64,000 nucleotides of DNA from Isoetes taiwanensis (Eukaryota; Streptophyta; Lycopodiopsida; Isoetales; Isoetaceae), in contig JAJEKV010000004.1 in the NCBI GenBank assembly GCA_021234155.1, positions 1,628,519 through 1,692,518 on the forward strand, read 5' to 3'. Under the pieces are notes generated by a model. That model ran no database searches. It saw only the letters and a program-made list of their open reading frames with translations, and had not been told where the DNA came from. Made by a program: the position numbers and the translations under genes. This document shows positions 1 to 12,329 of the stretch, piece by piece (the stretch's first letter is position 1; each line of letters begins with the position of its first letter).

Positions 1-2018
1 TGCGGAAGCGTATGGCTGGTTTCATTGGCCGGATTTTGTTGCAGAGGAACAAGCATTCGCTTTTGCATCATTGGAATCACTAAACAAAAATGCCAAAAAT
101 CTTGATTGAATCACATCTTTAACTAAAAATTCTCGCGGATTTCTCTTCCGTGAGCTTGATTAGTAATGTAGAGCCTTTATCATATGGTAGCGAACAGAAA
201 GCAACGAATCAGTGGCAACGCAATGTATAAGTGATAATCCATGTAATATTCCTTAAAACGAATATTCGAGATTATATAGATAATCCATGGAATATTCCCA
301 AAAACTAATACATTCTAGAAATTATGGATTTTAACCTCATCTTCATCCAACGATGGGCAACCTGGCCTTCTGGATCGGGCTAACGACCAAGTAGCGACCT
401 GGAGCACAGGGGCTGGGTATAATGTAAGGGAGCAAATGTAATTGATCGAGACTCCACTGTATGCCAATGACAAGAGGGTCGACCGGCAAGGTAATAGAGG
501 ATTAATTAACTTGCTTTCTACAATATGGTAATTGGGGGAGGGCAGACACATGGCAAATTATGCATCAACATAGGTGAAAGCGGAATGTTGAGCCAACTCC
601 ATTATGCACGGATTTTTGATGAACTTGTTGCTACTGTGAAGAAGCTTTGAAACATAATAATATTTGTGGTATGTGCCCCAATGTTGCAGAATCCATTAGG
701 GTGATCCCAATCACAAGAGGGGCAATCTTTATTTCAATCAACCACTTTGCCTTTCTCGTATAAACGACCGTTGTTGCTCGGACGGCCACAAGAATCTTCT
801 CCGGGCCGAAATGAAGTCGCGGAGCAAAGTGGGATGAGAAGCTTATGTCAAGATCTTTATAATTAAACCTAAACTACCTCTGCTATGGAGTCACCCCCAA
901 CTTCCACACCTCAACTTTAGAGCCAACCGAAGCAGGGACGTTGGCGCCTTATATGGCAGCTATATGGCAATTACTACCAATTTAAATAATTCACGAGGCC
1001 TTTTCTTCAAGAAATGGATTTCTTATTTTTTGCTAATGCTAGTATAAAGATATCTCTTTTGGGTCCCAATATACAGGTATATTTTGGCTTTTATATATTA
1101 TTCGTGGTAAAATAATCGGTAATCGGAAGGTTGAAACCGGCAGTCGGGAATACTTCGATCTCATATTATTTGGTCATTGGCAAGCAATCAACGCAATGAC
1201 GAGCTCTTCCGTCTCGGCGGTGCCCCTGATTTTCTTCCTATCCGCCTCCAACCTTAACAACTCCGTTGCTGCCAGCTAATGGCATGCTTATCACCACAGT
1301 GTCGAAAAATATTGCCCTTCAAAATTTCCAGCTTCGACGGAGTTCGTGGCCCATGCTTAGTACGTTGTTTCTTTTATTTTCATTCAGGTTTGTTATGTCT
1401 TCTTTGATCAGCACTAAACTCTTTGAACCGGAGTCAGGGTTGTGGGGCCTTTTATCGGGATTTCTAACTTGGTGATTCAATTTGGTATGTGATGGGCTCT
1501 CGGGCATGTCCTTAGAGAGGCAGCTAGGAAATCATCAAGAATTTGTTGTGGCATTTAGGTGAAACCCATTGAATGGATCGTTAAAACAATAGCTTCAAAT
1601 TCTCATGGAACTCCCGCTTAGATCTCTACAAGCATTCATCTATAGCATGGGACTAAGTCTCCGTTGTTCAGAAGGCTGGATTTGTAGAATGGGTACTCTT
1701 AGATGGAGACTGTAAATCTTAATGTTCTGTTGACTCGAAGAGAAATGGTTCGTTCTTCTATAAATTTAGAGACTGTTTATATGAAGCAGTTCAACAAAAA
1801 CATAGATATTATTTTTGTGCATTGTTTTTGTGTGTGAGCTTGGCGCATTGATTAAGTCTCTGGCTTCTGCACAGGCAGTAGCATAGGAGGAGCTTGATGG
1901 CCCCATTGCTAACTGTTACAGGCCATGAGAAGGCAGACTGCCTTCTCAATTTCCAGAAGGTAAGATGATAAAAGAAAAGGTTGCAGTAGGTAGCCTTTAT
2001 AAACCTCCCTCTTGGCAT
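1..2018. other. Upstream non-coding stretch
   Basis: I see no gene here. The DNA is AT-rich with many short chance ORFs. A 27-codon ORF at 1196-1279 (+) is hydrophobic and Ser-rich, but nothing supports it as a gene. The stretch would include the promoter and leader of the original ABCD1 copy that starts near 2019. No promoter motif stands out. Confidence 0.4.
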
Positions 2019-5000
2019 ATGTTGCAGACCATTAATAGTTACCATTATAATGATGCCAGGAAAGTTTTGGCTATTAAGGGAGCAGTTTTACTTGCTGGAG
2101 GAGGGATTGGCATATTGTCGATCAGGTTCTCTCGGAAGGAGTCGAACACAACTCGCTTTTGTTAATGGAATGCCATTGGGAAAATGAACAACTGCCTGAT
2201 GGAAAGAGTGCAAAGAAGGCTCTTTAGAAGAGGGAGTGCTAGAAAGCCTAGCCTAAAAATCAGTGAAACTTATTGTTGGGCATTTTGTTTGCAAAATGGG
2301 CAAGAAGGGGATGAATTATCTTTCCTTTTGGTGCTTATTGGCGTAAAGTTTTTATTTATATCTTTACCTGTGACTCTTTTTGTTTTCCTAAGAAGATACT
2401 CACTAGTCTGCCTTGGTACACAGATATATTAAGGACTACCTTGAGCAATAGACTTGCTAGAGTGCAAGGTTTTTGTTTAGAGCAGCTTTTTAAGGCGGTC
2501 CACTTTTTCTTCTTCGCCTCATATCTGAAAATCTACTGCTCTGCCTCAATCCGTTTTCATGTCAACAACAAAGTTTCTTACTGGCAGCTTGAGCTGTACT
2601 ACGGAAAATACCGGCCAAGCTGTATTCATGCAGACTATTTCCAGGTTTGATCTTCTCTAGCCAAACACTGAATTTTTGGGTGTCTATGTTTCTTTTATGC
2701 TTAAAGATTACCTTCTACTTAGCATTAAAACGAGAATAAAATGCTCTGCAGATAACTCATAGGTAAATGGTATGGTAGAACCACATATGCTGTGTGTATT
2801 CAGCTTTTAGCAAAAAATTATTTCAACTAATATGCATGGCATAAAGTGCCTGCTTTTAAATCGCACTCACGAATATGATTTTGCTTTTTCTTTATTTATT
2901 CTAATCCAGGGATGCAAATTTGCATATTTGTTCCTTTTGCCAGAAAAGTGTTCTGATGTTGAATTAACTCATATAATCTAGTACTGTCACCGTGAATTTG
3001 TCATGCTATTATTCATCTTATATAGATTCCTTTATTCTTGGGTAAACAGAATATGACATATTACAAAATGTCTCATGTGGATCGCCAAATCAGCAATGTA
3101 GAACAGAGAATAGCAAGTGATATACCTAAGTTTTGTTCAGAGCTCTGCTTAATCTATACAACAAAAATATACGCTATATTCGACGGGTTCTTTACACTCC
3201 ATGCCTCTGTTCTGTTATGCAAGCCCAAAATACGCACTTGAATTTTTTGGTACTGGCAATACATTATTGCAATTTACAATGCATTTTGACGCCCATTTTC
3301 TTTGTCATTCCCTTGTATAGCTAGGTACTATGGCTTTGTAATGACTTTATCAGCCTTTGACAGGGATACGGCCATAGGTGCAGGTGCTATCACAGGGTCG
3401 CTGTCACCCCTTTGGTAAACTCCATGTCTGCAGAACAGCAGCTAGAAGGTGATTATAGGCAACTCCATTCCCGATTAAGAACGATTCAGAGAGCATTGCA
3501 TTTTTATGGTGGCCAAGACATGGAAGCATCGATAAATACATCAGCGCTTCAGAAACCTATATAGACATTTAAGTGTTGTCCTCCACACAATGGTGGTTTG
3601 GCATGATACAAGACTTCCTACTAAAGTACCTTGGTGCTACGTTTGGTGTAGTCTTTGATAATTGAACCATTTTTTTCGGGAAACTTAAGCCTGATAATTC
3701 AGTTACGGGCGGCAATGATGCTAAGCAATATGCTACCATACCAGTGTGATAATATCCCTATTCCAGTCAATGGGCACACTGGCAACTAGTATGCGCGGTT
3801 TTCTAGGGCTAAGGTCAAAATGCTGGAGCATTTCTGGTTTTTGAAATGGCATATGTATATTGTGATTAACAGCAAAGTGACACGCGGTGTGCAGTGGTTA
3901 TGCGGATCGCGATTTCACGGCGCTAATGTCTATAGCTAGAGAACTCCGCGAAATCTGGTGGTAGCCAGCTACAGAGAAACAAGAATGGCAGCCATTTTAT
4001 AGAAGCAAAGTACATTGAGTTTGAAGGTGTAAAGGTGAGTAGAGAAATTGCTTTTTGCATAGAACTGGTGAGCTGTATAGTCGTGGTATTTAACTGTACT
4101 TGCAGGTGGTAACAACTCAACAGGCACAACACTGGTTGATGATTTAACCCTTAGAGTGGAACCCGTTCAAACCTATTAATCACAGGTAAGAGTTTCACAA
4201 TTTCACAGCATTTGAAGAGAAAAGGAGCAGTGTAGATCTGCCTATCAAGGTTTTTTAGGAGAATAAGCACAATGATAAATCCTATACATGTTTCGCCTCT
4301 AAAACTGCATCTTGCAGGGCCTAATGGGAGGGAAGAGCTCTTTAGAGTTCTTGGAGGTTTGGCCACTTGTTTCGGGTCGTATTGCAAAACCGGGACTGGG
4401 GGTCTGACTTGAGTCATGAAATCTTCTATGTCCCTAACGCCCATACATGGCTGTTGGGACCCTCCGCTATCAACTAATCTATCCTCTGACAGTGGCAGAA
4501 GAGTCCCAAGCTCCTTACTGCTGAAAGCATGCGCCAATTGTTTAAGAATGTTAGTGACAGCTAATTGGCATTTCTTTGATAAAATCCAACCAAGTGGCAT
4601 TATAGAGATATATCCCCATTATGCTAATCCTCTAAAAATTTTGCTATAACAACATGAATTAAGTCCATTTGGTTTGTCAAAGGCAGAAGATATCTGAAAG
4701 AACAGAGCATGTCTTGTGCAGGTAGATCTGGAGTATCTTCTGATCGCTATCCCCGAGCAAGAAGTTAACTGGGGTGAAGAGCTTCCCTTGGGAGAACAGC
4801 ACGACACTTGGAAATGGTCCGTTGTTCTATCATAGGCCTGCATTTGTTATTCTTGATGAATGCACGAAAGTGCTGTGACAACTGATATGGAGGAGAGGTT
4901 TTGTGCACAAGTGCTTATGGGGGACATCATGCGTTACAATTTCATAGGCCTGCACTCTGTTGCCTTCCATGATACAGTTCTTTTCCTTGGATGGTGAAGG

Positions 5001-8000
5001 TGGATGGAGGTATACTATAAAAGGTTAGTTTTAGTCATTGGGGCTGTCATTCTAGTTTGCACCAAAAGAGGATTTGAGTCACTTTAAAACTTGATACAGA
5101 GATATGGGTTCTCAGTCCCTTCTGCAGCTCTGTGATGTGGATCAGCCAAGAACAGACCGAGCAAATGATGCATTGACTGTTAAAATGAATTTTCGGGACG
5201 GTAACAAACCCTTTGATAATGTTTTTGACTTTTAAATAACTGGGTCACATATATGGTTTTTTAACCAGGGAGAGGAACCAGGAAGAAACAAAATCAGCAG
5301 ATTCATATGTATCTGCAGTTTTGCATCTTCTCCCCTGCAGTTCCTGGTATGCAGGTCCCAGTTGTCCCAAGATTATGCAGCACCCCCGCAGTACAGTTGC
5401 TAAAGAGTTTCTTCCCTCCCTCAAGATTTTGGTATTTTGATTTTGTCCCTTTGCCTTAAATGTCAGAAAATTACCAATATTGCTTGTTTCCAGATCACAT
5501 ATACTGTGCAAGTCATTTTTTATTAAAATTCTCTGTTTGTGAAGCCTGTTTTCTTCTTGCCCTCAACAAAAAAGACTTTACAGTTACTTTTTGTTGGTAC
5601 CACTGCAGGTGCCTAACATGTTCTGGACAAGCAGGGCAGTCAGCCGTTTGTTGTTGCCTTACTAGTTATTGGACTAACATGGATTTCGATCTATTGCTGA
5701 CCTGAATGGTAAGTAGTCATTTCAGGCTTCCTGTTTATTTTAAAACTAAATTTGCTAAAGTTTAGAAGAATCTTATTTATATCTAATCCAGGTACCAGTG
5801 TAAAGCACGTGATAGAGCAGGACAAGGCTGCTTTTATTCTCACTGGTGTCAGCATATTTCCAAAGTGCCGCGATCGCCAATAGTTGCACCTTCACTCAAG
5901 GTATAGCATGCTGTTTTGACTTGCATCTTCAATGGATACTCCTATGTGGCATTAAATGTGCTCATGGACCATGTGGAGACTTAAGTGCTAGTGGTATCAT
6001 GTATTTAACTATAATGACAAGTTGCCGCGTGTCCTAAGGGAGCATTTACCATAAATCTATTTTATCTAAAACAGATACCTGACATCCAAGCTGGCTCTGG
6101 GATGGAGAGTTCATTAACCGGAGCATCTCTAAGCTGTACTTTTAGAAACAATGCTTTTACAAGGTCATCATTATTCGGGTTCTTTTTGGCAGATTGCTAC
6201 AGTACTTGTTCTGCAACATGCCATTATAATGTTTTGCTCTTTGTTTCGCTTAATGCCACTTAAGTACCGCTTTGTCTCAAAGGACAGAAATTTATGTCTG
6301 TTGGTGTTTGCATTTCCCTTTAAATATCTGGAAGTGTGTTTTATTGGAGGGGTTACTGTGTGGGTGCATTGGTGGTGGTGTTTGCTCAGATTTCATTTCC
6401 ATCTGCCTTGCATTTTTGCTGTTAGTGTTGCATAATTTTTATGTTGATTTTTCTGCAACGCCCTTCTCATTTTCATCTGGATGTAGGTTGTACCCTTCTT
6501 TCTTCATGCATAGATGCTGATCAGCTTTATTACACAGGATGTAGAAAAGATCTGTGGTGATATTTCTGACTTGTTACAGGCATGGTGAAGCCTTTGTGGA
6601 CATTGTATGGTGAGGATTGCAGACGGTTATACTAGATGCTTGTCAAACAAAGCCTTATATGACATTTTTTGGTTGGTCTGTCCTTATGCTTGAATTCAAG
6701 CAACAGAGTACCTTCACTTTTTTCTTCCTTTAAGAGTTCACGGCAGCATTAAACAAGTAACAAGCCCAGTTTTCAGTTCTGTGTAAATTAATGTGTAAGC
6801 TGTTATTAGAACAAAAAATTACATTGATCTCATCAAGAGGCTGGAAGTCAGAGTAAGGCAGTTAGTAAGATGGATAGAGAGTATTGTTAGATTAACTAGA
6901 ATTCAAGGTTAGCCAAAGTATAATTGTTCACAATACCAACATTTTTGGTAGATGGAAGAGGTTCAAAGTGTCATCACACGGCATTTGAAGATTAAAAAAA
7001 ATTTGAACTTTATGATTTTTACCGGCTTCTTTGCTGTGTTCCGTGGCATTAAAGATTTGGAAAGTTTAAACTTTAGGACTATGGACTCCTATATTTGTTT
7101 CTTAGGTTTACATTGGGCGCATGAAGACTTTACTGAAAACGAGGAGTAGCCTTTTTATATGCTTACATGTTTGGGTCTAGGGTTCTTATGTGTATCACTC
7201 TCGATTTTGCTTTCTTTAACTAGCACAGAGCAGCAATTGAGGGATCATTCAGGTTGTTTGGTGCTTTGCTTATTCTTATATCATGTAGCAGCAAAACATA
7301 TGCTTGTTGTTATAAACTTTTGTAGGTATATGCATTCAAGGTCTGCACTCCATGCTGAACTGTTGTTTCTTTGAGGCGGTTCCCCAGAACAAGCTGTAAG
7401 TTCCAGTTCAGATAGAGTCTGGAAGGAATAGCCCGATGATGGCTATATCTTAATAACTTTCAGGTTGTTGATGGCAAGTTTGAGGCCCTTCTTAGGGCAT
7501 TGGTAGAAGGTTATTATCCAAGAGATGGCTCTTTTGGCATTGCAGATGAGTTTGTGACAAAGCAACTGCCTCACAATGTAACCTGGGGTCTTAGCCTGTT
7601 GTATGCTGCTGAACATGGTGGCGATAGGTCTTCACCTTCTGTACAAGGTGAGTTTAAGTTGGTAGTATCCTGTTCTTTTGTTAATTATTCTGATTCTTCT
7701 TGTTCATTATGTTCAACAACAGGAGAGCTGGCACATGATTTACGATTTCTAGCTTCAGTAGTCTCACAAAGTTTTCTTTGCATTTGGTGATATTCTGGAA
7801 TTGTATCGTAAAATTTCTTTGAACTTCTTGGTGGCATCACACGGTATCAGAGCTGGACGAAGTTGTTGATGACTGGCAAGCAGCAAAGGTAAAGACGGTA
7901 GGCAATAACCATTGCTTCCATTTGACATTCTGTTTCAAATGTATTTAATGTCAACTCATAGGATGGATAACAGATGTCGTTTATATCAAAATCCAAATTC

Positions 8001-9277
8001 AGTCGATCCTTTGGAAGTTAATAGAGAAAAAAGAAGGCAAACATTTGTCGCTTCATGGCAGAAGACACCAATGACATTGTGTTTTCTGGTGTGGATATTG
8101 TGACTCCTTTCAAGAGAAGCTCCTAGCCAGAAAGCTCACATTCAAGATTTCAGTTGGGCAAAGTATTTGTTACAGGTAATTTCTTTTGCTTATATTGTTT
8201 CCAGTGGACTTCTTACATGTCAACAGGTTCGATATTGATATTATCTAGTTTCCAGGTCCAAATGGGTGGAAAGAGCCTCTGTTCAGGTGCTTTGGTGGTT
8301 TATGGCCTATTGTCATGGTTCAGTCACAAAGCCTGGTAGAATTACCAGTGATTCAGATGGTGTTCATATTACAGGGCTGAGTCGCGGAAATCTTTTATGT
8401 ACCTCAACGCCCCTATACCGCCTTCCCTTTTGGCACGCTTTTTAGAGATCAGATAATATACCCTTTAACGCCGCCGAAGCTACAGTAAAAGTTGGAAGAG
8501 TCCGATAGAGGTTTGGAATTTGACAATCTGCTTAGTGATGGATGCTTTAAGTTATTTGCACTTACTTTGCATTTCTATGTTACCCCTGTTGCATTTCATT
8601 TGTATGTTTTGGTAGATAATGCAGATGGTATAGTGCAATCTTTTACCCTCTGAAGAGGCATCCATCTTACTAGACCGAAGCTGCTCTCTATTTTAGAAGA
8701 TGTTAGGTTAGTTTATTTTGCTTGAACGTGAAGGAGGATGGAATACTACAGCAAACTGGGGAAGATATGTTGTCACTTGGTGAACAGCAAAGACTTGGGA
8801 TGGTAAGTTTTGTTGGCTGTATGTTATGCATGCCAAATATTCTTTGGTACTAACTATTCAGTAATGCAGGCTCTTCTTCTTTCATCATCCAAAAGTTCGT
8901 ATTCTAGACTAGTGCACAAAGTAATTATTCTGCACGTGCTTGTACTTCTATATAAGGAAATGGCTCATTAATCTTACATATCATTTATTTCTGGTAGTGC
9001 CAATGAAAGCATAGACGTTGAAGAGGGTCTGTATAAGCATGCACAGTCGCTTTGGGATCACGGTTGTAACAATTTCCAGGTATGGGTACCCACTTTTTCT
9101 GCTCAGCATCAAATTCTATTGAATTCAGCATCAAATTTCTACTGGATTTGTCTGACCTCGCCTTTTGTAATATAAATAAATGACAGCGCCCTGGTCTTAT
9201 ACCTTATCACTCTAAGGAGCTACGATTAATTGATGGTGAAGGAAGTTGGGAGCTAAGATCAATTAAGTCCAGCTGAT
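2019..9277 (+). pseudogene. ABCD1: Peroxisomal full-size ABC transporter pseudogene (ABCD1/PXA1/COMATOSE type)
   Basis: In plants this protein imports acyl-CoAs and jasmonate precursors into peroxisomes for beta-oxidation. Two ABC half-transporters are fused, about 1340 residues. Nearly every part is readable in order. N-terminus 2019-2160. TMD1: 2425-2646 (SNRLARVQG), 3048-3320 (SHVDRQ..EQRIASDIPKF), 3411-3540 (EQQLEGDYRQLHSRLRT), 3581-3790 (IIEPFFSG). Linker 3895-4034 (GYADRDFTALMSIARELRE). NBD1: 4106-4186, 4317-4530, 4720-5018. TMD2: 5607-5708, 5791-5900 (VIEQDKAAF), 6073-6160, 6480-6612, 7111-7251, 7325-7395, 7464-7650 (DEFVTKQLPHNVTWGLSLLY). NBD2: 8060-9277, ending RLIDGEGSWELRSIKSS-stop. 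Introns with GT..AG ends remain, so it is a duplicated copy and not a retrocopy. It cannot make a full protein. Both Walker A motifs are frameshifted. The NBD2 Walker B reads ILD-stop-CTK near 8900, where the family has LDECT. Stops occur in most exons. Identification is very secure and loss of function nearly so. Confidence 0.93.
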
Positions 9278-10083
9278 ATAGATTATAATTTCCTTTTGTA
9301 AATGCATTTAATTTGCTACAGTGGCAATGCAAATAGCTACTGGCTGGCAAATGCAAAGGTTAAATACAGATTTATGGGAAGGTCAAATCAAAATAAATGA
9401 AGGCGGGATGTGATTGGAATGCTCATATCAAATAAAAAAGAGATCAAGAGGGAACAAGCTTAGCTATCTTTTTGGAAATTCTTCTTCATTTGACATGAAG
9501 ATGGGCACTTGGTCTCTTGAGTTCTGCAAACAAAGATTTTGAGTGACGACTATTCAATAAAGTGGACCTGCCTGTTGCCAAAGGAGCGTTTTGTGGATTA
9601 TTCAGGAATTGTGGAAGTTGTTATAGGAGGGTACACCACAGTTCCCAAGTACTAGCAGCGAGGGTTTGCTCGTCTTCAAATTTCACCATGTAAAGTATAC
9701 ATAGGTATAAGTGCTAGTGCTCACTAGGCCATTCTTTATCTAATGCTTCAAGAGCGACATCCACAAAAGCTTCTTAATATTTCTGCTATGATAATAATGT
9801 ACTATAGACTTACTGAACAATAGCCAAATCTGATCCAAATTTTTTAAATCTCCAATATGCTTTGCTGGAAATGTTGTCAGTTTAGGAGTTCTGTATAGGT
9901 CTAAAATGCGTCATCTATTATTTTATAGTGCAAAAACAAGTATGCTTTTTAATTCAAGCTCCTTTATGGCTGTCAAAATAGGAGTGTAAGTAAAATATGC
10001 ATTTGAAGAGCTGGAAATGTAGATTTGGCTTTTTTTTTTTTTTTGACTATTTGGTCGATATAGTATATCAATATTTTGTATAA
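9278..10083. other. Non-coding, downstream of ABCD1 copy
   Basis: AT-rich sequence without a supported gene. It includes a T-run at about 10030-10043. The first part may be the former 3' untranslated region of the ABCD1 copy. Confidence 0.4.
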
Positions 10084-10283
10084 TGTTAGCACATGACATG
10101 TCATGTGTCCCTATTCATAGATGTCTAGGCATGCCATCTAGGTGTTGATGACATGGCTTGTTTATAAAGCCATAGTCATGCTTTATTGTTTTATATCGAG
10201 TTCACTAATTAGACTAGCTCTATCATCCATCTCATTCTATCTGCATAGTCGTCTTTAAGCTAATCATATCTAGTCATATCTTC
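10084..10283 (+). repeat. 5' LTR of the Copia element
   Basis: The LTR starts TGTTAGCACATG and ends CATATCTTCA, directly before a primer-binding site. It is about 200 bp, a normal short Copia LTR. The right-hand partner was not found in the window, so the end coordinates rest on the TG start and the primer-binding site position. Confidence 0.6.
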
Positions 10284-10284
10284 A

Positions 10285-10296
10285 TGGTATCAGAGC
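10285..10296 (+). other. Primer-binding site for initiator Met-tRNA
   Basis: TGGTATCAGAGC is the classic plant Copia primer-binding site, complementary to the 3' end of initiator methionine tRNA. It lies one base after the LTR end. Confidence 0.8.
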
Positions 10297-10617
10297 TTGA
10301 TGCAAGGAGGAAATTGAGTAGCGAATTTTAGCATGTGGGATCATAACGAGTCTTTTTGGGTCTGATAAAGAGAAATTCGAATTGATTCAAATTCAAATTT
10401 GAATTGTTGGTTGGAATTGTTGGTTAAAATTGAATTTTGTCAATCTTTTAGGCTTGGATGTGACACATGTTAGTTGGAATATTCTTTAGCTTATCAGATT
10501 TTGCTTTTCTGGTCAAAATTGCTTGAAGAACCCTCTTGGTAATCCTTTCTCAATCAATTCGTACTTCCTTCTTGGCTCTGCTTGAATATGTTTGGACTTG
10601 TATTCTTTTCACCACAA

Positions 10618-11200
10618 ATGGCCACAGATAACAATCTTCGAAAATACTTTACACACCCTATGTTAGAAATTGACAATTATTTCACATGGCGAGATGTCAA
10701 TTTGAGAGTTATTTTTCAACCAAAATAGAACCCTACTTCATCTCATGATTTGAAAAGGATTTTTATGGCTTTGTATCATCTCAAAAGCATGTGAAGGATA
10801 TATGTATTAGATAGTGATTGTAGAGGGAGATGACATATATCCCGTATCGGCTAGCCTAATGGGTGTTGGAGCTCAAACTCCCTTTGTAATGGATAATATG
10901 CTTGTACTTGCTTCCCAAGACTATATGCAGCCTATCTATCTCAAAGCATGCCTTGAACCCTATTCAAAATTTTTTTTTTTTAAAGGCATGGTTGGTGGGA
11001 CTTGCACCCGCCCACGTCTCCCACCCGATGGTAGCCAGTGGGTTTTGAACCCTAGTGGGGATCACCCTAATCCAAGGCCTTACCACTAGACCACCAATCT
11101 GGACGCCATATTCAATTTTGAGGTTGAAACTAGAGCTAGAAGATGAATATGTCTGAATCTTATAATCCTGTGCTCTGAGAACAACAACAACCTCAAGTGA
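10618..11200 (+). pseudogene. Copia gag remnant
   Basis: Reading from the ATG at 10618 gives MATDNNLRKYF..., with the motif NYFTWR typical of the start of Copia gag. In-frame stops follow within 40 codons. The gag text (LKACLEPYS) is cut by a SINE at 10970-11108 and resumes after it (ILRLKLELEDEY). Confidence 0.6.
10970..11108 (-). mobile_element. tRNA-derived SINE inserted in Copia gag
   Basis: On the minus strand the element has a pol III A box (TGGTCTAGTGGTAAGG), a B box (GGGTTCAAAACCC) about 30 bp later, a body of about 60 bp and a poly(A) tail of about 11 bases. A direct repeat TATTCAA flanks it (10961-10967 and 11109-11115). The gag reading resumes across it. Boxes, tail and target duplication together make the SINE call strong. 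The tRNA ancestor is not determined. Confidence 0.85.
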
Positions 11201-11204
11201 TGAC

Positions 11205-11845
11205 TCACATGATACTCTTTTTGTCGGAAGTAGAATCGAAAATATACAAGCCTTCCTTATTTAAATGACCATTGGCTATAGGGACCCAAAAGTTGAAGAT
11301 CAACAAATTGCAAAGAATTTTTATGAAGAATGTGAACGCATATCCATCCGAGAATAGGTGAATAGCCCATCTTTCGGGATCAAAGTCACTTACACTAAGT
11401 AAGTTCACAAGTAAACCTAGGCACTAGAATGACGCCCTTAATTTTGAAAGAAAGACAAAGGTTTGATGATACACCCCTTTGCAGAGATTTAGCAATATTT
11501 CCATTGGCCATTTTTACCAATCGCTTTTTTTTGTCATATGAATGAAGAGTCCGGAAATCATCCGACCGGCCTCGCTAAATGCTTGTATCCCGAATCCACA
11601 AGCCAAATATGTGGTCAGATTCTCTGGTTGGCCAAAGGAAACATGTAATTTTGCCTCCTCCAAATCAACATGGGAAACATGAGCATTTACTTTACTAGAA
11701 ATAGTTGAATCAGTAGCTTTTTGTTTGGTTTTCTTGTGTTTTAGAAATTCAGCAATATCTTTTAGAAGCTTTCTACAATCACGCTTTTTAACATCTCCTT
11801 CTTTTACCACAATACCGGCAAGTGAATGGTTGCTTAGATCCAAAT
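11205..11845 (-). pseudogene. Reverse-oriented Copia gag/protease fragment
   Basis: On the minus strand a zinc-knuckle-like stretch (KEGDVKKRDCRK) at 11740-11800 is followed by a text like the Copia protease, where GLFIHMTKKSDW at about 11520-11550 resembles the GxSxHMTG region. Then comes NLLSVSD, as seen after Copia protease. Cysteines of the knuckle are partly lost. It runs against the surrounding Copia element, so it is a separate insertion or a rearranged piece. Confidence 0.55.
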
Positions 11846-12329
11846 TTGAAGCCGGGATTTAGATTCCTCAAAAGACTCATAAGAAGGGAAAGAAGAAGTG
11901 AATCCAGATGCAATAACTAAAGGATTAACAAAAGGTGAAAAAAGAATAGTTCTAGAATAGAAATTATCTTCCATTTGCTCATATCTTGTATGACCTTGTT
12001 CAACATCTATAAGTTTGAGTTGAAGTTGATTGAAAGATATAGTGATCTTATCTTGGAGCTTGTAATATTAGATACTTTGAGAACTTTCTAGGCGTAACTT
12101 TGAGAGCATTCCCTCGATAGAGTATGCTCGTTAAGCTCCTTCAATGCTTTCAATTGTTGAGATAATCTAGCATATTAGTGCAAGTTTCCAAACTGAAATT
12201 ATACATTTGGTTTTGGATACCGAGTTGATGACCTTCACTTGCCTGAATGCAATTCTTATGCAGAAACTCAAATGTTGTGGTAAAAGTGTATACCCTCGAA
12301 TATAATAATAATAATGAATTGATCTCTTG

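Noticed and set aside
2019-9277. A working ABCD1 gene with sequencing errors only
   Set aside because: Stops and indels occur in most exons, including catalytic motifs, whereas the dioxygenase and FTSHI1 exons in the same assembly have one indel each. Error alone would not be so uneven.
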